From Coturnix japonica (lineage: Eukaryota; Chordata; Aves; Galliformes; Phasianidae): DNA of 64,000 nucleotides. The stretch is taken from contig NC_029521.1 in the NCBI RefSeq assembly GCF_001577835.2, positions 18,692,470 through 18,756,469 of the forward strand, written 5' to 3'. The notes below the pieces were generated by a model. The model had not been told where the DNA came from. It saw only the letters and a list, made by a program, of their open reading frames with translations, and made no database searches. Made by a program: the position numbers and the translations under genes. This document shows, one piece after another, positions 34,701 through 49,892 of the stretch (within the stretch, counting starts at the first letter, position 1; each line of letters starts with the position of its first letter).

Positions 34701-37700
34701 AGACAGAACTCCCACAAGCAGAGTGATCAGAAAACACATAGCTCAGAGCTAACATTTCAAACAACAGATTGGTAAATAGGTTAGCTTTAATGGGATGGAC
34801 TTACTAGAAATTAATTTGAGCTTGAGAAAAATCTGTCACTGTTTTTCATAAAAGCTCAGAAGGTTTAACAGTACTGTTCATTAGCAGGAAGTCACAAAAA
34901 GCCCTGTGGATTTTTAAAAGAACTACCATTTACATAGTCACCATGTTGAGAATAGTGAAAGCACAAGAAAGCTATTATGAAGATTCTGAACCAGAAACAG
35001 CCTGCTCTTATTTTATTTCAACAGTCAAAGTGAAAACAGGATGTTGATTAAGAGACTATAATTATACACACACAAACACACGCACGCACACACAAAAAAG
35101 GAATCAGAAAGAGTGGCTATTTTCTAATGTTTTGAATCTGAAGGCTATCTGAGGAAGTGACTTGTCCCTTAAATTACTTAGGTGAGCAGCAGTGAAGTCA
35201 GTAATCCTGTTATAGGTCTAAAATATAAACATTTTTGTTTAAGTCACACACTCAGTTATTATTTGAGAAAGTTCTGCATTCTCTGAAGTGTATTTAACTT
35301 TATGGGACACTTTTCTATAGAATGTTGTTTAGTCTAGGGAGCAAAGTAATCATAGAGTGATTTTGTTTAAATAGGAAATTTGTAATTTTCAAACTGTTCT
35401 GGAGCAAGAGTTTTTACATGCTGAAGAGTGGTTCCCTGAATGTGTGCAGAATATTGGAAGAAGGGAAAGGAAAAGAGAAAAGGAATGAGAGGGAAAGCTG
35501 TGGGCACACTATGAAAAACCTTTGCTAGAAACTTTATAGTCACAGGTTGGATGCAGATAAATTTGGTGGAGGCTGACAAGTAACTTCTGAGATCTAGAGG
35601 AAAAAACATGTGGGCAAAAGGGCAAAGGCTAAGGGCTTGGTGCTGCAGAGAATTGAAAGCAATCTTATCCAAATACAGAAAAAAAAAATCAAACTTATTG
35701 TGATGGCAGACTTGGATATTCCTCTGGAGAAACAGCTGCCCTCATAGCTGACTTCTGTTCTTGCTGTGCTGCAGGGACCTGAATTGGTTTGCCTGGATGT
35801 GTTATGTATTAGCGAGTGCTAAATTAGCAGCTCCTGGACGAGAGGTGATGGGAGGCAGGTGATAAACAGTAGCTTGTGGAAGGAGCAATATAGATGTGGG
35901 GGAGGATGCAAAGAAAGTAGGGAAAAAGATTGCAGGTTTAAGAGAAAACTAAGCAAGCCTCAAGCTATTTACATGATTTTGAATAAGAATCAAACTTTTT
36001 GAAATGCAGATGAACCTTTGCTGAGCTTTAGAACTGCAAAGAACTATGTTTATCACCTACAGAGCAAAGCATTATTTGTTTTTATGACATCTGAAAGTGT
36101 CATTTTTGACCCATAAGTAACTTGCATTTTGTGCTGCTGGCTTAAACACAGAAGGATAGGCTTGAGATGGATCAGTCTACCTTGCAAGGCAGGAAGAACT
36201 TTACTCCAGCAACTCAAACCATGTTCCTGTTCAAACCATTCACTTACCAGCCTTGCTTTGGCCCCCATAATCCTCCTGGCCTGAAGAATGGATATATATT
36301 TCCTCTGCTAGATTTTACAAATAAATATTAGCTACTAAAATATTTTTGGAGCTTCAGCTCTAGCAGAATACTCCCTGTGTTTTCACATTGAGTCTATTCT
36401 ATTTTGTCAGTATTTTGGATCAGGTAGTGCATCATTCCCACTAGCATTTATGAATTGTTATGGATGCCATTTGTTTTCTAAATAAAAACTGGAAACATCC
36501 ATGACTGATGGAGTTTGGAAAAATAGCACCATTTTATGAAGGTTTTCTTTTCTCAGGTTAAGTGCTTAAGGCTTAAACTTTGGTGCAATTGGAGCATTAT
36601 GATTTAGTGTTTTCATTTTAAATACGTTGGGCATCACAGAATGTTAGTGTTATAGTAATGCCAGCAGAAAGATTGAAACTGTTAATGCTAGGGTAGTAAA
36701 AGAAAAAAAACAACATAACAGATGGAAGAAGTAGCTGACAGTTTAAACTACCTTTTGTTGAATCTGCCATAACAAGAGATTTAAGAAGCATTTTTAACAA
36801 AAGATTACATGATGGAAAATAAAGTATTATTAAAAATACCATATTCTACTGAATACCTTTTATATAAATACAACAGAGTGAGTACATAAGAGAAGAAAGG
36901 GAGTTTAATCTCACTAAAATACAACACAATCTGACATACTTTCAACCAGTAAGTAAAGAGATATCTTAATGACTTTACATCAACATACTCACCACTTTTT
37001 TAGCATCTATACTTTGTGATTCGTTTGATTTCTGCTTTCCAAGGTTTTTAATGTAACTATGAACTTCTGAATCAAAACATTCAGCTCCATAAAATGCACT
37101 GCTCCAACCAGGACTACAGCCATGAAAATCAGGTGGGTTGGGAGTCACAACGTAGCTGTTTTCAGGTGTCTTTATTACAGCCTCTTCCTCTGGCTCTGTA
37201 ATTTCTTCTGCAAAGTCTGGACCAATACAATAGCCATTGCTTTGTAAACACTGTCCATCTTTTTCTATAGGGATAGCATTCTGCAGCCATGACTCTTTTA
37301 TGAAATTATCCAAGGGCATCTCATTCAAATTCATTTCAGCTAACGATGTATTTATCATAAGATCATCCTTCACCTCAAAGGTAGCTTCTCCTTCTCCTTT
37401 AGGGGAAGGTCAGAAAGAAAAAATAATAGTCATGTTGTAGTGTATCCTTTGTTGAACTTAAACACTACACTTAAAAAATGCAGTTATGAGATAACATGTC
37501 CTCTAACAGTGCAAAATTCTTTTTTGGGCTTTGTGCTTGCTTTTTCTCAACTACACATTATAAAATACTGAAGGTTAAAGACATTTCAGAACAATCAAGG
37601 TTTGGTCAGTAAGTTTCTGAAAATCAGAAAATTAATTCTGCATATGTAAAACAAGCATTTAAACAAAGCATAGCATGGGACTTTTCAAAACAAAAAAATA

Positions 37701-40700
37701 CCACACCTGTGCACATATCAGTAAGAAGCTTAGCTCTTGAGTTCTGTTCCATATATAGGTCTTGAAGCTTTTATTCCATGCAGAGAGGGCAAGAGTACTT
37801 GACATATCCAATGGGGACACATGTTAAGGTTTCTACTCCTAGAGGACACATACCCTTGAGCTATGACAGGATTTCTCTGCAGTTATAATGGCTACTACCA
37901 ACCTCAAGGGACGGTGGAGACAGTCAAAAATTGGTGTAATGCTGACAGGCATTTTTATGCATGCCACAAGTCTCCCTTTTCACTTGAGAAACCCTCCAGG
38001 GTTTTGATATGCCAGCCTTGGAGTCAAATGGACTCATCTTACTGGTGCAAAGACATCACATACCCCATGGGAAAGTAGAATTGCTTTCATTCTGAGCCAA
38101 AGTAGAAAACTGTAACCTAGCACAGCAGCATCCAAGAGGAAGCTTTCAAACAGAAATTTTGCCATAGAAGCTAAGTGACAGCAAGAGGGATAAACTTATC
38201 CTAAAAGAACACCCAATATAAATTAATTCAAAACAGAAAAGTAAGCAAATTTAAAAACAGATATGTGCTTTATGTAAGAATTCTTGCAAACATGCTGAAA
38301 GGGAGACTTGGGACTACTGAAATAGGAAAGATTTCATAACATAATTTTACAGAAATTCGTAAGTGAATCTATGCCTTTTTTTTTTTTTTTTCCCCTCCAA
38401 ACTGAAGCTTTTGAGACACTCAGAAAGGTTTTTCTTACTACATGTAGATATGTATACACAAACTACTACCTTCATTTCTCCCTGTACTTTAAATATGTAA
38501 CTAAGATATATTGCAGAGCAAGGTAACAAATTAGATACATCGCATAAAACTAAAGATGTCCAAATATCAATATTGTACAACTACCAAGAGCCTTGTAAAG
38601 TACTACATGTTGCCCCTGTCATCATCTTCTAGTTTGAGATGATCTTAAAAGAAGTACAAAGAGGTGCTGTTAGGATTAACAAGGAAAAAGAAAATCCATT
38701 CTGATATTATCTTGGAAATTACTGACTGTTCACTTTAGCAAAACAAAGACCAAGAACATTTCTTTAAATATGATGTTTTCATTCTTCTCTAAGAACTGCT
38801 CTGCTGTTTCTTTAACATACACTGGCTATCATGAAAATATTAAAGACTCATACAATAGTAATCAAACACAAGATGCCCATGAATATATCATATTTTCATA
38901 ATCGGTTTTACTAGTTCAGTTTCTACTTCAATCACAAAGTATGATAGGAAAAAAAGCAAAGTCCACTGTGAAGTTCATCAAATAAAGAACCCACGAATAT
39001 AACTTCAACAACTGTCTTGAAACTTACAAGGCATTGATAATGTTCAGATTTATTGATAATATTTGTAAGTGTTAAGGTGAGTGCTTTTTGGAACACACAC
39101 TGAAAACACCAAATCTCTCAATTGACAGATTCCCCACACAAAGAGACACAAATTCCCCTTCTCACCCTCTGTATGATCACTGCTTGCCAAAAAGCTGTCA
39201 GATTTTTTCAGATCTTGGAATACACCGCCACAGTTTGAGTCATCTGCCTCAGTTATGCTGAAAATACACAGGATTGGGGAAATACAATGTTTCATAGCCT
39301 TAAGGCAAAAAAGGTGTCAATTAAAAGCTGCATTCAGTGTCAAGGAATATGAAGTACATAAATTCCAATCATAAATTTATTACTGGTTACAATAGTCTTC
39401 TGTAAGATTTTTTAAAATTATTATTATTATTATTATTATTATTAAAGAATGCTATATCTGGATGCTGCAATAAAACAAGAAAGATTTTTATTATTTTTTT
39501 CTGGCTGATAAATAACTGAATATGAAATAATATAAATGAGAAACTAATTAAGCCAGTGTTTTCTTACTTAACGGGTTTACAAAAGACTGCCAGGAGGAAC
39601 ACCAAATCAAATGAAGTTTAAGTAAAATATTTCTAGCAAAGCTAAATTAATTTCCTTGTTCTTAGGTGTGACTGGAACCAAAAGATGTATCAAAGCAAAT
39701 ATATTCTTAACTTAATGAGAGTTTGAACTAGTGCATAAAAAAACGGAACTCAAATACAATAATTAAGCTGAACAGTAGGAATAAGTTATTTCACTTCTGA
39801 ATAAACAATCTATTTCTATCACAATTCCATATTCAATCAGGTTCAATATTTGATCTCCATTATTCAGCCATCCTAGGATGGAGTTACAGACCAGCTTAAT
39901 AGAAAATATCTTCTGCTAAATTATTTAGTATTATTTGCTTTGGAGAAGGACGTGAAGACAGGGAAATAATCAGACATCAGGAAACAAGTAAAAACACTTA
40001 AAGAAGAGCAGCATATCCTTTCCTATTTCTAGGAAATAGGGAGAAAAACATTAAATGGAATTACAAGAGGGAGAAAGTTGAAAAATACCTACTGTAAAGG
40101 TGAAGCTCTTTCTCCATTTACTACTTGATAAAGATTCTCCAGTAATTTTTCATCCCAGTATAGGTCACAGTACTTCTCACAAATTTTGTCAGAGAACACG
40201 CTGAATTCAATTTCCTTTAATGCTAAAATGAAGTTACCTTATTTAAAAACAAATAACAATAAAAAAGTAAAACTCCACAAATGAACAAAAAGAGAGAAAA
40301 AAAAAATTACTTGTAACATTCTTACATATTGATGATATAATATACAGAAGAAAAGAAACATACCCATATCAAAAACTTCAACTCCATTCTCTAGATAGCC
40401 ATCAAAGGCAAACTCCTCTTGTATAAGATGAATCACCTTCTGTAACAAAGTGTCATTTGTTCTTCTCTGCTGGGACAGGACCTCTTCATCAAAGACACAA
40501 GAAGCCTCCTTGGCTTCTTGTACCACTTGTACCACTGAGGTACAAGTTGTGAGTCCTTGCTCAGAGAAACTACTGCCCGTGTTGGTAGCACCCTCGATAT
40601 CTTGGCAGTTGGTCTGAAGAACTTGGTCATTTTTTTCAGACACATTCTGTGTATTAATAGTCATAGAGTTTTGCACTTTGAGGAGTGAGGAGTCATTTTG

Positions 40701-43700
40701 TGTTTGCATGCTGAGTTTGTAACTTGCAATAGTACTTGAAAGTAGCACTGGCAAACTATGAGAGCAATCAGAAGCAACCCTTGAATGAAGAGGTTTATTT
40801 GGTATTTGCTCTGATACAGCTAAGTGTACTGGTACAAATGTTAAAACTCTTTTCTCTGAATTCTGTTTGAGAATGATGTTATTTATATGAAGAGAATTAG
40901 GAGATTTAAGAGAAGTTAAGGAGCTTGAAGGAACTTCAAATAATTTTTTTCTTTCTTGTAGAATACGTGAGGAATCAGAAGTAAATACATTTCCTGTTTC
41001 TTCCTTTTCTAAAGACATCTGGAATGAGTGGCCTGGAACTTCTAAACGACATTCAGGTATTTCAGATGTAGTTTCAACTACATCTGTATCCTTGATATCA
41101 TAGCTTTTAGAGCCTTCTACATATCCTGATTTGTTGCAATCAATGTTTTTTTCTTTTCTCAACTTTTCCTTGAATTTTTCAGTAGGTGGTATGTGAACCT
41201 CCCTGAAAAGGAACAAAGAATTTTGACAGGACTATGCCAGTGACGCAACAGTGATACTACAGTTTCAACTTATTTTGCTTTAGGATATACTAACTTTGTT
41301 ATATTTGCATTTTGCTGCAGGATTATAGGCTTAAAGTGAGTTGCAGGAGATGTGAATGCAACAGGTAATGCAGTTTGCCCAGAAATCTGACATGGTACTG
41401 GTCCTTTAACTGCAATAAGTTTACTTTCTCTGGTAATAGGCATAAATCCTAAAATAAAAACACAATTAGATAAAAGATGAACAATGTACAAAATACAAAT
41501 GCAATGTAAATAATGATCAGCTTAGAAGGAAAAAGACTCATTTATCAGATGAAGAAAATCTCATACAGAGAACTGATCTAGACAATGAAATATATCAAAG
41601 ACTGCTTACCTAGACTTGACTCTGGAGGGTTCATTTCAAGTTTTTCATTTTCAATTTCAAAAGCTACATTATTTGGAGAAGAGATTATGTCTTCGTCAAC
41701 AGCCTAACAATAAAAAGCAAAGTCCAAACTGAAATTATTAGCATGCCAGTGTGGAGAACTGTGCACAAAACTCACCAGAATGGCAGAGCTGTTCGTACAT
41801 CCTGATAAACTACTGTACCAAATAAGAAATTTTCAGCAAAGGTTTTGCACAGCCAATTCCCAGAACTAACTGAACACTGTATACAGTACATGCAGATTTG
41901 AAACATAACCTGAACACAATAACTACATATTAATGTAGTAACAAAATTGCTTTTTAAAAAAATTAACTTGAAAACTTTATATTAAAAAACACCTGTATCC
42001 TTGCCTTAATTCCTTACCAAGCAGAGCTTCCCAACTACAAGCACATCATTTGAAGACTTACTTTCAGACTCCCTTATGTACATCCAGTGAACTTAAACAT
42101 AGCTGCAAAAATACATAGTTAAGCACAGACAATAAGATTTGGACTACTAAAATTAGAATGTCATTTCCATATGTACTTCACATTTCTGGAAGGAATATAA
42201 AATTCTTTGTAATATCTAAATACTTTATGCTAATGCTCTCACAAAACAATATATCCAGAATTCTTGAAAGTTAAAAAAACAAAAAAGAAAAAAGAAAAAA
42301 CACAAATCTAATTATACTTGCAGTGGAGAAAAATACAATCAGAACACACTTTAATGAATTAATTGAAAAAAATATAGGCAATTACGAAGAGGTGGAATTC
42401 ATACCTTAAAAACAGATTTATTCAACAATGCCAAAATATTTTTGCTGTTTACTCCTTGTTCAAGTAAATAATGACTGCATGTCTGAAAAAAAAATAAATA
42501 AAAAATCATAGTCTTCAGAGTAGGTAATTTTTTAAGCAAGTGAGATATTCCTGGACAAGGACAAAGTCAAGATAAATAGTCATTTAAATGTAATCCAAGT
42601 TTAGAATGTCTAATGAATTTATTCTGAGTACCCTATTGATAATTTCAATATAAATTAAAAACACACCCCTCCATGTCTCTAGGGAGGTCACTTCAAAAAA
42701 CAAATCCAAGAGTGACTGGCTATCACTTAATTAGATATTATGTTATTAGAAGAAATAAATTTTGATATTCAGTTCACTAAGATGGGACTTCAGACACAAC
42801 TGAATTTCAAATAAAATTGCTTAAATCCAGTAACCTTAATTGCATCAGCTACAGAAGGTCTTTCTTCAGGATTTTTTTTTGCCATATCCAGAAGAAGGTT
42901 TTTTAATTTTCTTGGCAAGGTCAGTTTGTGATTAGGTGAAATGCTGTATTTTGCTGCCATCCACAGAACTGCAGCAACACCGTAAATGCAGACCTATTGG
43001 TATAGCACAGGAGAGAGGTAAGCAGTCAAAAAAAAAACAAAACAAAAAACAACCAAAACAAAACACCTTTTCTCAATACAAAATCCTGAAAATTATCCAA
43101 AATTTTCCCTCATTTCCCACAAAATAACCACCAGAGCTTCCAAAATACAGATGACACTTGGCTTTTGAAGAAGCTGATTTCAAAAGCTTGCTATTATGCA
43201 TGCAGGGCCAGTAATAGTAGCTAATTTTCTACTGTTGGAGCAACAGACATAATTTGTCTTATTCTTTATCTAAGAAAATTATTCAGGAAGAAAAAACAGC
43301 TTTTAGAATAATTTTGAAGAACTCCTTTCTCCTATAAAAACCTACTGCCACAAGCCTTAGTGTTCTAAAGTCTAGCCAGCAGCAATTTACTTTAAAAAGG
43401 TCATGATAATTCAGAAAGAAAATGGCATGAAGTAATTACAAGCTTGCCAGTACAAGTCATATTTTACAGAGAAGATTACACCTATCAGAAGAACGAGGTA
43501 TTGCGTATTTATTTTAGGAATTATTTTGCTACCTGCAGCTAGACCAACTGAAGTTGCAATGATGGGGGACCTTGAAAAGTACTTGGTCATCAAAAACCTT
43601 CTTATTTTATTTGAAAAATTACAATTTTCAGACAGAGACAGAAATAGACTATTTAATGCTTAATTTACATATGTTATCATACCCTACAAATGTAATTTTC

Positions 43701-46700
43701 ACAAAGTTAAAGCACTGTACTTCTTCACATTGCCTGTGAAAGGTATTAAAAAGGCTCAAGGCATGGAAACCTAAGCACAGTACTAAATAATGTGGTCCAA
43801 ACATTTTTTCTGGCACTCTTTAGAGCCAAGTAAATGACACTGAACACAATGTAACAAGGAAATTCAATATAAATAAACTAACTTTTGAATCATTCAAGCT
43901 ATTGAACAAAAGCTGGTGGGTATAAAATGATTGAAATAGGAGAAAGTAACTGTCAAAATCAAATGATTTCCTTCCCTTTAGGTATAGGATTCCAAGAGGC
44001 TAACGTGATAATAATTTTAATGTTTATTGATTTATCTAATTTAACACATACTTCAAAAACATTCATTTTACTGATGTAGGACAGTTATTATGGCTGGTGC
44101 TACAGAGTTTGAATTCTAACTAAATTTTTCATAACAACCAAGTTACACAAATATAAGGAAAAAGCCACAATAGGAATCCAGATTATTCTATAAATAATGT
44201 TGCAGAGAAACAAGAAAAACAGATTACATTTTCTAAAGAATAAATAATAAGGTATACAGACTTCAGGATTATTAATTTCTACTGGCGAAGCTGCTATATT
44301 GTATCTTAGGGTTAGTTGAAGCTTTTGAAGCTATTAAAAATGTATGTTTTTCTCTTTAAAGGAGAGGATAAATATTTCCCAGTTTCAGATAATTTTACAG
44401 AAAGTAAAAAATCTAGCTCTCCCTGCTCTTAAAATCCATCTCATTCAGTTCCAATTGCAAAAGAGACAAACATTCACTTGCTATTTATAAACACTTTTAT
44501 CATCTTTATCTGAGAACAACTTAGGGTTTATATCCAAAGAAAAAAAGCAGTAGGAAAAATGTACTGGTAAGAGGCAATGGCATTACTAATCATGTTCTCC
44601 AAATGAAAATATCCAGTATTACAAAGGTGATTATTTTGGACTTTTTCTTAGACAAAGTCTAAAAAATTGATCTTAGCATGACCTCCAGAACATGAAAACA
44701 CGACTTCAATGTCCATCTTCCTAATGAAAAACTTAAAATAAGTAAGCCTGACAGAAAACTAATGAAGAACAGATTTTGGCAGTTACTGTTCTGAAAGGCT
44801 AAATGTTTTTCTAGAGGCAACTAACTTTCTTCTTTAAAGGGCAAAGGGATAGAGCTATCCTTTGATAAACCGAATACCTACAAAACCTACCACATTACCT
44901 TCTCAGTATCTACATCCTCTTCTTCAATTTCAGGAGCTAAATAAATTATATCACAGGATTCTAAATGAAAAAAAGAAACCAGAAACAAAAGGTAAGATAT
45001 TTTCTTAATTCTCTTCCCCTCAAATGACATAAAAGTGGAGCACTCAATATATTGGTTTACCTTCAGCTTTTGGAGCAGTAAAGAGGACTCTTCCATGGCA
45101 GTCAAGAAGTACAGTGTCCAAACATAAGATCACTGCAAAACAAGTCACAAAAGTAGGAGGCATAATAAGTGTCTGTTCGTGTAACTATTTAACACCTATC
45201 AACCAAATAAAATAATTTTAAAAATAATTTGCAATGTCACCAATTACCCTAAGTAGTGACAAATGAAATTTCTATTCTAATGCTCAAACAGAATTCAATA
45301 TTCAATTAATAGAAAATGCATGATCACCTACAGCAATTCCAGCAGAACAGAAAAGAAAGCAAGACAAAAATCATACTACAGTTAGCAAAAAGGTTTTGAA
45401 TACTGGAATTAAAAAAACCAAAAAAACCACACACACAAAAGCACAGCTAGATGTCTTCTCACAAGGTACCAAGAACTTCTTATCCTAAGCCTTTATACTA
45501 TCCTCTCATCTCTTCCTTCTTTCTCCAACCCCTCTCCCCACATCAAAGAAAAGCAAACAAATAAAAATCCTGAAGTAACAAAGATGGTATTAAACATAAA
45601 AAATGCTCAACCAGGATTTTGCCTTTGATGGACGCAGCTGGCAATATCACCACCACTGCAGGCAATCATAACGCTTGAACATGAAAATAGTCATTATGTG
45701 GAGACAACTGAGAGACATGCGACCAGATGCAGAACTCCTCTAGGTAGAATAGGATAAAGAATCCTGTTTTGTACAAATATCCATAATCATATACACTATC
45801 CCAGAAAAGAAATGTGATGTGGACTGTTATTTGCGTGACAAAGCCTTGAAACTCTCCACAGTTAGGTAAGATATAACTGGCTTCTAAAATTGCCTTAAAT
45901 CATCCAGGGTTCTTGGGGACTTATTTTTCTCTCTTTAAGGGCAGGAAATCATGTGAAAAAAATGGAATGATTAAAAACTCATACAGGACGGAGTCTATCC
46001 ATTTCATGTCTTCAAAGCACACTGTAATTTAACATTCTACAATATAATAAGCCATTTTGATATTAATGAAGTCCTGCCTTTGTAGGCTACTGTCAAGTAA
46101 GGTCTTATTTTCCTAGATAAGAGTCTTGTCCCAGAGTACTAGAACAGCGTATTCTAACATTATTTTAAATAAGAGGTCAAATTATTAGTTTTTTATTAAA
46201 TAATACATGAAAGAGGTCTAAAAGTAAATATATATATCTATATAAATATGTTATCAAATAATAAATTGAAGAGGTCTAAGAAAAAATTAATATATTTGCT
46301 TTTGTAGTAACCTGTACAAAGCACATTTAAAGCCATTAAAAAGTTAATTACGATTAACGTAAATAAACACTTGTGTACTACTTTCTATAAACTGGACCTG
46401 AAATGCAAAGCTTTTCTGAGCTAGAATCTTTACCAGCTATATCTGCAGCACCCTTGCAAATCCTTTTTGCTCATCGTCATTACTGCTCAACAGGCAAAGC
46501 CTCTGGCTCTGAATCTGTAACTCTCTTCATACAAACCAGACCTCAGTTCAGTACAACACAAGAATTCTCACCTGGGTCTTCTAAAGTGCCTGCAAGCATC
46601 ATGTAAGCAATAACCTCCAGTAAGAGGAAAGGCAATAAGCAAAGTCTCAGTGGAGACTGCAAACTCCTTATGTAGCAGGACTGAGTTAATAAATACATGA

Positions 46701-49700
46701 ACCGACTAGCTTTAGAATATGTATTCTTACCCAGGTAATTCCTGTTAAAGGTAACAGTAAATAAATAAACAAGAAAACCCACACTCGATGGATTTAGAAG
46801 AAAAGGCTGTTTAAGTAATAATAATACTAAATAATAGTAAATCCAGCTTATCCTGGTGTTTACTATGACTTATCAGTTAGCAATCTTGCTCTATCAGTGT
46901 TAAGACTAGGATTTTTTAACACACAGTTTATATGGTATCAGATCAATTACTCTCAGAATAGGCAGAAATTTATCTGGCAGAGATATTCTAAATCTGAAGA
47001 CAGTATTCAACATCAAGGTAGTTCCACTTGTCAAACATGGAATTTTAAGAAGGATACCTTCCATTTAGAAGTTTTTACCATGACATTCACTTTTACTGAC
47101 TATGAAAGTTTCAGATCATAATTTAGTTCTTGCTATTTTAAAGAATTATGCATTCTCAGTGCATGTAAGTACTGTAACAGAGGCTGCATACACTTATTAA
47201 ACTAAACTCTATCTAAGCTGTTATGTGCAGTTATTTGAAGCTTTCACAAACATTGGAGACACATTATGATGCTGAAATAATCTTTCTGCCTATTTTTAAG
47301 GGTAACACTGCTTAAAGTGTTAGGAATCAGTTTTTATGGACCTTTTCCATTGTAACATTTTTATATAATCTAAGATAAAATGGCTGAAACTGAAAACCAA
47401 AAAGATACACTAAGTTTTAAGCAACTTAGTATCCATTTTTTCATATTCAGTTACAGACTTCAAACTGGTCCCTTTTCAAACAGACAAAAGCAGGCTTTTT
47501 AAAATAAAAGGAAAGGTAAGGTGTAGTGATGGGAATCTGGGAATCTTATCAGAACCATTAGAGATTTATTAACAGGATAGGCTAAACCAACATTCAGAAT
47601 GCCAATGGAAAGCTAGGATGATCTTCTTCCATGCAATATACAACATATTGCAATTCTGTCAAAGGACAGGTCCGTATTTCTCTCTCAGAAGTTGACTTCT
47701 GATAACTCTGTAAATAGAAGCATGGAGCACAGTAATGTCTTGATGAGATCCTGGACGCTCTAAGTAACCAACAATCTTGTGTCACAGGAATAATGTGTCA
47801 CACCAAGTCAGGCAAAAGAGAAAGTTTAACATGTAAAAGAAAATCTTCCTCCAAAACCTTCACAACACCAGTCCCAAGCAGTTTTCTCAGAAGGCGTGGC
47901 ACAGTTTCTCCATACCCAACATTTCTAAACACAAAAACCTGCTTAAATTGCTTGAAGTCACAAAGAACTTTTCCCCTACAACAGCTATCAAAACACAGAA
48001 TAAAGAAAAAAATAAACCATTGTACCATGCTATATATGTAAGAGAAGACCAAACGGAGTAAGAATTCAAAGTTACATTTTAAAAGGGTGAATTTAGAAGT
48101 ATTGGCTGTCATTTTTTCAATAAACGAAATAGTCATGAGATATTACACACCAACAGAACATCACTACAGAGAAAATAAACAACTTACACACAGTTTAAAA
48201 TAATTAAGATCTTACCTGGATAATCTGTGCAAGTGTGTAAAGTCCTTAAACACTCATAACATAAGGCCCAGAGTTCATGGTCTTTCAGAGGTTTACCATA
48301 CCAGGACAACAGGAGTTTTAGAGAAATCCACTGAAACAAACAGGACTCAGAGTTATCAAAAATCATTGCAAAACAAAACGTTTTCTGATACAATGCAAAA
48401 GAAAATCCTAATTTACAATGCACAGACCTAAAAAGCATTAAGAAAATATATTGCATGCAAAAGGAGAAAACTAATTATAATTTTTACTGAAAATCATGAC
48501 ACAGTTAGCTGCTACGTAATGAATCAGAAGCTTCTTAATTGCATATCAAAAGCTGAATTCAAGTGGGATTTCAGCAATGTAAGAGTTTCAGGAAGAGTGG
48601 GCTGTTTGGAAGCTCTTTCTTGTCATGCTAAATAAAGATTCTTTCAGAATGTCAAAAATGACACAGGGATGTTACCTAGACTTAAAAACAAAAACCTGAA
48701 TGACTACCACAACCAAAACCTACCCACATTCAAATCCTGATTTACCCTAACAGCTACATTACAAGCCTTACCTTAAATATTCCATCAATATTTCCTGTTC
48801 CTCTGTGAAAGATGTTAACGATATTGACAGAATTAACAACAGGTTAATTTGAAGGCAAAGCACATTAGTTGGTTTATAATTACTGGATGTTCAATTTGCA
48901 ATGACTTTTTTTTTTTTTTCCCCCATCTTTATCAATTTAGCTTTTGACATCTGAAAAACACTTTAATGTGACAAAGATACTGTCCCACATACACTAACTG
49001 TTTCTCAGAGAATCCACATTTTACATTCCCTGATTTTCTACTTTTTGTGTATTTTTTTTTTAATAGAAGAACTTGACATGACATTACTACACAGATATCT
49101 TCCAGACCATGCTGCGCTAATAGTAGAGATCATCAACCTTACTTTACAATAGCTAAACATAACAATCTCTATTTATCTATCAAAGGAACATTAAAAAAAC
49201 AACTCACCACAGGCAGAAACCTCTGGATTAGAGCAGACTCACTCACTATTTCAAAACAATATGGCATATTTTCTGTTGCATGTGTAGCCTCTAAGACAGT
49301 TATCTATATCTAAATATAAACTTTAGGCCAGAAAAACTACTGACATCAATTCAAGATTTAATCTGGAAAAATAAATAACTGGGACACATGAATTAGAAAT
49401 AAAAACTAAAATCTCAGGATCAATTTGCTATTGTTTTATGAACATCTCTGTATCTCAATCAATGCTCACAAAATCTGTCTTATGCACAACAGTACATTAT
49501 TTTTGACACATCTGTTTCTGCACTGTCATTTGCTGTGATTTATTTTTCATGGCCTTCGATATGGAACTGCCTTCATGAAGCACTATTCAGTCTTATCATA
49601 AGAAAGGCAGTGAATAGACTACTGCATCATCTTTAATCAATCAACAAACAACTTCCCTGCAATCTACGAAGAAGAGAAAAAGAACCATGTTAATTTTTGT

Positions 49701-49848
49701 AGCTGAAAATTTGTTGATAACTCAATACTAACCAGAAGATAGTTCAAAATAAATGTCATACTTTGGTCTCATACTGTTTAAATATTCCTTAAAGTTGAAA
49801 CAGATAAGTTACTAATATTTCTTAAGATGTGCCATTAAACTCAGGTTT

Positions 49849-49892
<44 letters not shown>

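Larger units (their letters stand above)
42994..48215 (-). other. KNDC1: KNDC1 introns around window exons 5 and 6
   Basis: Two large introns (42994-44898 and 45133-48215), AT-rich, with nothing beyond short A/T runs and chance open frames. Confidence 0.65.

Noticed and set aside
36975-36992. Continuation of KNDC1 exon 14 to the in-frame stop
   Set aside because: The GTG|GTGAGT donor and the phase of exon 15 show that this is intron.
43411-43593. 60-aa minus-strand frame with a membrane-like stretch
   Set aside because: Lies within a KNDC1 intron, has no splice support, and matches nothing I know.
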